This document shows, piece by piece, positions 58,001 to 64,000 of a DNA stretch of 64,000 bases. The translations under genes were made by a program, and so were the position numbers. Each line of letters opens with the position of its first letter. Positions within the stretch are counted from its first letter, which is position 1. The notes under the pieces are model-generated. The model searched no databases. It was not told the origin of the DNA and saw only the letters and a list, made by a program, of their open reading frames with translations. Source of the stretch: Trichoplusia ni (taxonomy: Eukaryota > Arthropoda > Insecta > Lepidoptera > Noctuidae). The stretch covers positions 4,991,673-5,055,672 of the forward strand of contig NC_039501.1 in NCBI RefSeq assembly GCF_003590095.1. The letters run 5' to 3'.

Positions 58001-60759
58001 CAAACAATATGCCCATTGCCACACAAACTAAATCAGCTAGTTATCACAAAGGCACTCAAATCTGTCACCCCAAACATTGCATGTGTCAAAAACATGACAA
58101 TTGACAAGTACGTTTGAATTAACGGAACTGACAATAGTGATGTCCAGTAATTAGGTTCGGTTATCGATATTTCGTAAACGTCGATGACGTGTCATAACTT
58201 GTCAACGTTTATCGGTTGAGGCTTGTATTAATTTTAGTTATTACGTACTAGTTTGACACCCGATTGGTGTAATTTGACAAGATTAATGTTTTTGAAAGTT
58301 GTAAGTGTTGTTTTGTTGTTAAATATGGAACAAGTTGTTAGTGTCGGTTTGTTGACGTTATTTATTAGAGTAACTTGTTAATAGTGTCATAACACTGTAC
58401 ATAAGAAGGCATATTTCATGTTATAATTTACGGCATAAAAATAAAAACGTTTTTTATGAGTTAAGCCCAAAAATAATATGACAACTACATGTTATATGTT
58501 ATTTAAAAATGTATATAAGCTTTTTATAAGTTTTATTTTATTGAAACAATTATTTGTGCTTAAAGTTAATAAATATTGAAATGAAAGCTGCTAATAATTC
58601 ATGGATAAAAAGTGCTGTTCTAGTTTTTTATGTAGCAATTTTATGTTATTCAGATCATATATCATCTAATGCCAAAAATAAAAAGGACATCAAATAAGCA
58701 CAGAATAAACATTACCCACTATTTAACCATCTATTCTGAAGCTAAACTTATAACACGGTCTGTTGTACACAGTCAGCAAATGACGTATACACAAACTATT
58801 AAAATAGCCATATCACGTAAAATAATCATGTCCGCCATAATTCAGTCCTAATTTCATCACTCAATATATTCCAATCCATCACCAACATTGGCCAAACTAT
58901 CACACATCTAACATGCCAACATTTGTAACATTGGCCATACTACCATCAAACGCCTCCATTTACACTAAAACAGCCAATTTTCCGAAAACAATAGTCTCGA
59001 ACTAAGTCACCTTACCCGCAACTAATTAATCCTATCGACATTCGATAAATCGATATTGCGCGTCACTATAATCCGTCACCCGGTGCCCGCACACGGATAT
59101 CGGATTACAAATACGGACCGCCGAACAGCACTAGATACTGTGCTCTTTCTCTTTCACACATATTAGTATAATTTAGGATGAAAAGGGATAGTGTCCGTAA
59201 AGGATATCTTGAAAACTACCAAGTGTGAGATTCGACGAATGCTTTCGGGAGTAAACATGAATTGAGGTCAACGACTCATGTTGTGTTATTTTTGGTGTAA
59301 TTTCAGTTGGTTTTAATTAACTTTCTTTGATTTCTTTGTTAGAGAAAGTGATTTAACTGGCAGTTAAAAATTCATTGTTTGTAACGATGCTGTTAAAAGC
59401 TGTATTGTTTTGGTGATAACTTTCTTTATATTGGTGTCAGTTTATTTGTCATTACTTTAGTTAAATTGTTAATAAAATTATCAGTCATTGCTTACTAGTA
59501 GAATTTTTAAATCAGTGCAAAAGTAATAATTAAATACATGAAATAAGAAATTCAATACGGTGGTATTATTTATAGCGCGAACTTTCACGTTTATTTACTT
59601 TTCAATATTTGACATACATTACGACTTAAAAAAACTATGTAGGTATAATGTTTAATATTTGTCTTTTTGGATATCTGATTATAAAGACCTGATCAACTCC
59701 ACACGTGATCGGAAGGCTAGTCAATTCATTACATAAAGATTTGGCTATGCCATTTAACGTGGCCATGCTTCTGTCTTCTTGGCACGTTTGTTGTCTTTGA
59801 CAGGGATGAGATGTCTTTATGGAAGTTCGTAAACCACATATTATTTCAAGTTTAGTTAACTACAGTTTTCAAATAAAAAATATTAATTAGAGTTCTAATA
59901 ACATGGACCATATTTAAAAACCTTTTTTTTCAAATCACTTGAAAATCAATCTAAAAGGATGAATAATTGAGTGAGTGATATTTTTAGATGTTTCTTTTCC
60001 TTCTCAATAAGTAAACACAAAGGTAATAAATAATCTTGTTACGTTCCTTATTTTCCTCTTAAATTGTCAATTTGCTTTCCGACTTAAGTTGCTAACAAGA
60101 AATATTGAGAATACTCTTTCAAACTCACTTCGATAATTATTTTTTTATAAAAATAACGACTTAATAAATAACGGCTTCTTTGTAAATTCAAAAAGATTGT
60201 ATCGAGTTATGAAAACTGTTTGTTCGTCTGTAAATAATGTTGCTTTTAATTCCACAGTCTGATATTGAGTTTTATTGATATGATTTGTTCTTTACAAAGT
60301 TATAGCCGAAAAGTAAGCCAAAGGTTTTTTTTATTAGATAAACAATAAATTGGTCGAAAACGAATCTGAGTCGCGATGCTAGAAGTTCCGTAAAAAAATT
60401 GGCAAGAGTTGGTCACTCAACAATTTTACACAGACGGACGGACAGACAGCAGATTCTTAGCAGTTGGTTTCTGTATTAGTACGAAAGCTCCTAAAAAAGG
60501 AGCTAAATTTGTCATCATGATTAATTCCTAAAGTTTTAAATTTCCCATTTCTCCAAATCTGTACTGCAAGCGATTCCAGAAAAAAAGTTGCCACAAAGCA
60601 AAAAACCAGCGACTATAACAAAAATATAAGACTACAATGTTCTAAGCAAATTTGATTAACAGAATTGTCCTTGGTCGTTCAAATTGTTCCTCCAAGGCCG
60701 GTGTCGAGAATATTTCGTACGGTCAGCTACAGAAATCGGTCTCTTCGAAAAATACTTGT
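58001..60759. other. Long stretch without recognisable features
   Basis: About 2.7 kb, AT-rich. ATCGATA-type motifs occur near 58160 and 59050 (gataaatcgatattgcgc), which could be DRE-like promoter elements or transposon ends; no gene start was found beside them. Confidence 0.45.
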
Positions 60760-60835
60760 CTTGCCTGCGTGTCTTTGTGCATGTGACTTGAATGCTAGTA
60801 AAACCCTAGCGACACAGAGAAAAAAAGACTCAATA
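60760..60835 (+). mobile_element. tRNA-derived SINE, 3' fragment
   Basis: Only the 3' part (tgtctttgtgcatgtgactt, aaaccctagcgacaca) is recognisable. Confidence 0.4.
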
Positions 60836-61084
60836 CCTACGGGATTAGTTTAAAAAGTATTCAATCAGGTTTTCCCCATAACTGTACACAAGCAAATACG
60901 ATGAGTTCTTATTTCTTTCGCAACACAAGCAATCATGGTCATAGTGAGGCGTCCATATCATCGATAGAGATGAAAACGATTTCCCAACACCTTCCCAATT
61001 GGCAAATCCTCCTACGCAAAAGAAACTAAACAACAAAAAACATAAAACCTTCATTCATAAAATATCCTAGATTATAATACCAGC

Positions 61085-61385
61085 CTAAATGTATGTCCCA
61101 CTGCTGGGCACAGATCTTTTCCCGTATTAGGAAGAATTGAGCATTTGATCACCACGTTAGCTGATTTCGAGTTGGCGATTTCAAATTCCAATATTTTGAA
61201 TCCAGTATTCCTCACGATGTTTTTCTAAACCGCTCACCTCTCGTGATTTACAATAATCAAGTACATTTAGGTAAGGTTTAAACATTCACAATTGCACTTG
61301 TCTAAGCAGGGATTGAACTAGCTCATCGTTTACAGAAATCCAAAAATCTAACCACAAGGCAGACAAAATTACTAAGGAAAAATAC
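61085..61385 (-). mobile_element. Third tRNA-derived SINE with a LINE-like tail
   Basis: On the minus strand the head is at the right (tgccttgtggttaga, B box AGTTCAATCCC). The body contains the complement of 'ctcacgatgtttttctaaac'. The tail at the left reads gtgcccagcagtgggacat. That tail resembles the 3' end of the LINE fragment at 17387-17527 (gtccagcagtggac), as expected where a SINE borrows its partner LINE's tail. Confidence 0.5.
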
Positions 61386-61630
61386 TGGTAACTTTGTAAA
61401 TCGGATTCTGCCAACCGAATGACATTGTTGACCTTACAAAATACCTAAAGCTAAAATGTTTACGTCAAGTGTAATACAAAAATATAATATCTAGATACTT
61501 TTGGTAGTAATAAATAATGTCCGTTTATATAAATGGAGTTTTTCCTTATTATTCAAATAACTTTAAGTACATTTTGGGACCTTTCGGGTAAATAAGGGTG
61601 AATATCGCGTGTGTATTGATTTATTTATGA

Positions 61631-61890
61631 ACTAGCTGTTGCCTGCGACTTCGTCCCCGTGGGTAGAAGATATAAGTTATGATTTATAACTGCATTATTT
61701 TTTTTCACAATTTCCTTTGTACCTGCGCTCCTATTAGTCGCAGCGTGATGGTTTATAGCCTAAAACCTTCCTCGATTAATGGTCTATTCAACACAAAAAT
61801 AATTTTTAAATTTGGTTTGTTCAGTAGTTCCTGAGATTAGCGCGTGCAAAGAAACAAACAAACTCTTCAGCTTTATATATTAGTATAGAT
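61631..61890 (+). repeat. End-conserved repeat, complete plus copy
   Basis: actagctgttgcctgcgact through ctcctattagtcgcagcgtg to ctttatatattagtatagat, all modules present. Confidence 0.6.
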
Positions 61891-62607
61891 TTTCTGTTTT
61901 GTGCTATGTTTTGACAAACATTGTTTTTATGGGATACTGTATTATTCTCATTTGTGGGTTGTGGAGTTCAGACAGACAGATTCTGCAGGTAAATTATTGC
62001 AACTCAGCTAATTTTGACAAACTGTCGAGCCCAATTGATATTATATTCATTCATTAAAGCCATAAAAATCTGTCAAAAATTTTATGGCAGACTAGAGTGT
62101 CAGTTACTTTCATACACAATTTTATTGAAATAGGTAGAGCTTTTTAAGTATAAAGAGATAAAACACACACGCTTTCTACTTTATGATCTCAGTGCGTTCG
62201 ATTAAAAAAAAACCTCGAAACCTATTTTTGTAAAACATAAACAGGTTCTATTATTAAATCACATCAATTCCAAAAATAAGGAAAAACGAAACACCATGTA
62301 TCATCGAATCTTTCTTCAAAACAAGGAACGTTGCAAAGAGATATCAACCTTAATATATAGGGTGGTCCTAATGGGACATTTTATGGAAGTAACTTTCCAT
62401 GTACGGAACAGCATTGTAAAAAGGAACATCCTATATATCTCTATAACTGTGACTTGCATGAAGACTTTTGGGACCCTTATTTAGGGGTTGAAATCTTTCA
62501 CCTTTCTAAGGTAACTTACTTTATATAAATATTAGAAATTGAAGTAGAAAGTACATTACGGTACGTTTTCACATATTATACATACATAAGTAAAAAAAAA
62601 AACGAAT

Positions 62608-62653
62608 ATGGCGATTGACAAAAGAGAACTGGCAGATTTACAAAAAATATTGG
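62608..62653 (+). CDS. Candidate short first coding exon
   Basis: ATG at 62608 (context gaatATGg) opens a 15-codon frame reading MAIDKRELADLQKIL plus one base, ending at a strong donor TTGG|GTAAGTTT (62654). An in-frame TAA lies seven codons upstream, so the ATG would be the true start. The donor is phase 1, the same as the signal-peptide exon at 27.5 kb, so in principle it could splice to the same downstream exon as an alternative, non-secreted N-terminus. It is very short and could be chance. Confidence 0.22.
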
Positions 62654-64000
62654 GTAAGTTTATTTTATTTTGCGTAAACAAAAAATGAGACGTGTACAGT
62701 ATACAGTGACCTAAAATCTCGTTATCACGTCGCTTACCAGTATTTTTTACTAATAAGTAATGTCATTACCCCCTCCCTCCCCCCCAATCAAACTTTAGTG
62801 TTTTTATCATCCCTACTTTTCAACTAGTTAAGGGCTAAACAGATTTACATTATTAGATTTAGTCAAAAACCCGTTGAAAATGATAGCAAATCGTTCGAAA
62901 TCGCCCTAATCTTTCAAATTCGGCAATTACAATCACTATAAGTACTAGTAGATATATTATTGTATTAAACTGGATTCGAAACCATAGCAAAATGCAGGAG
63001 ACGAGACGTCTTAGAAGTAAGGTCAAACGAACTGCAATGATCAAAGAAAAATCGTCTTTATATCAATGGAATACAGTCGATATTAAATTTGTATGTTCAA
63101 GTTGCTTGCTGGTGTACAGTTAGTAACAAAAGCCAATGGAGCAAATCAATTAACAATCTAAATCGCAGCGTTGCTGTGCTTGGTACATTGGAGCACAGCC
63201 ATTTTGAATTTAGTACAGATATGAAAACAATTTTGATACCTTGGCACTATAACTAAACAACCGACGCCAAAAATCAGGAGTTCTTAATTCGGTAGATTGC
63301 TACCTACGTACCTCAGAACTTTGGTTTGGATGAACCGATTCTGACGATTATTTTTTTTTTCGTAAAATAGCTGTCATTTGGTCCCATAAAAATATCATCA
63401 AGTTTAGCAATGTTTTTGTTGTTAAAACAACATTATTTCATTTGATGGTGTTTGTAAAGCTCAGTATATTTATGGCCTTTCTCCGCTAACTGTCCTACCA
63501 TCATGAGTGTATCAAATCAATTCACATCTTAACACAAGTCTTTCCAAAATACGCAATAAAATTGAAACGAACGATTCATAAATAATTTTTACTCAATCCG
63601 TAATCGTTTTTTTGTCACATTCACATTCATAACGCCAGGAACATTACGTCATAATCTACTGCTCGCCATAATCGCACATATTAAAAAGTCATTCTCATAA
63701 ATATCTTTCAAAATTCACAAAAGGGTACCCCGAAAATCTATAAAAAATTCTGTTCTCAATATAAATCAACACCTACACGACACCAGAAGGTTTATAAAAC
63801 CTTATTGTTCTTTCCCGAGTTTTTTGAGATAACCTTACATTAGGCAAGGCAAGCATTATTGGTAGACCGCCCGCGGTGGCAACCTCGCAACGGTTTTGTG
63901 CAACCAATAAAGGTTGACGCAGAAGTTTAAGGGAAAGAAACAAATTTTTTTTTTACAAAAAAATGAAGTCTTAGTTGAGTTGTTAAAAGTGACATTTTGA
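62654..64000. other. No feature recognised after the candidate exon
   Basis: AT-rich to the window end. A C-run (cccctccctcccccccaatc near 62770) is the only oddity. Confidence 0.45.

Noticed and set aside
62296..62484. 62-codon plus frame near the candidate exon
   Set aside because: No recognisable domain, and it does not connect in frame or by splice signals with the 62608 exon.

Overview
This window looks like nuclear DNA of a moth or butterfly, most likely a noctuoid moth. It is AT-rich and has very few plausible host exons. It is packed with short interspersed repeats whose end modules are typical of lepidopteran genomes: the 'gctgttgcccgcgacttcgtc ... tattagtatagat' elements, tRNA-derived SINEs ending in 'gtgtctttgtgcatgtgactt', and LINE tails of GAT repeats. 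I see no bacterial, organellar or viral genome organisation, no rRNA gene, no functional tRNA gene and no CRISPR array. Almost every listed open frame of 60-140 codons is a chance frame or lies inside a repeat.

The only large coding structure is a Ty3/gypsy-class LTR-retrotransposon remnant on the minus strand (about 2.8-6.2 kb). It has an intact gag frame, a canonical A AAA AAC slippery heptamer directly before the gag stop, and a protease-reverse transcriptase-RNase H frame in the -1 frame. The pol frame stops inside the last RNase H motif, so integrase is missing, and no LTR pair was found.

The best host gene evidence is one exon at 27431-27623 on the plus strand. It has a good splice acceptor, a 5'UTR with a 12-codon upstream ORF, a start codon, 33 codons encoding a signal peptide and the first mature residues, and a consensus phase-1 donor. 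The rest of that gene is not visible, so most of the window is probably its introns and flanks. A second possible first exon, also ending in phase 1, lies at 62608-62653.

The repeat landscape can be read in some detail. (i) One family of about 360 bp, with 5'-truncated copies throughout, has a head resembling 5S rRNA including its internal control region, a GAT-repeat tail and 13-17 bp target duplications. It is best read as a 5S-derived SINE, and one copy is inserted inside another. (ii) Two or three tRNA-derived SINE families carry A and B boxes. (iii) A hairpin retroelement has two copies whose central segments lie in opposite orientations between inverted arms, one flanked by a 14 bp target duplication. 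(iv) A superfamily with conserved ends and variable interiors, several MITEs, and the 3' ends of LINE ORFs make up the rest.

Stretches not listed as features were read and held nothing I could recognise beyond AT-rich unique or decayed sequence.
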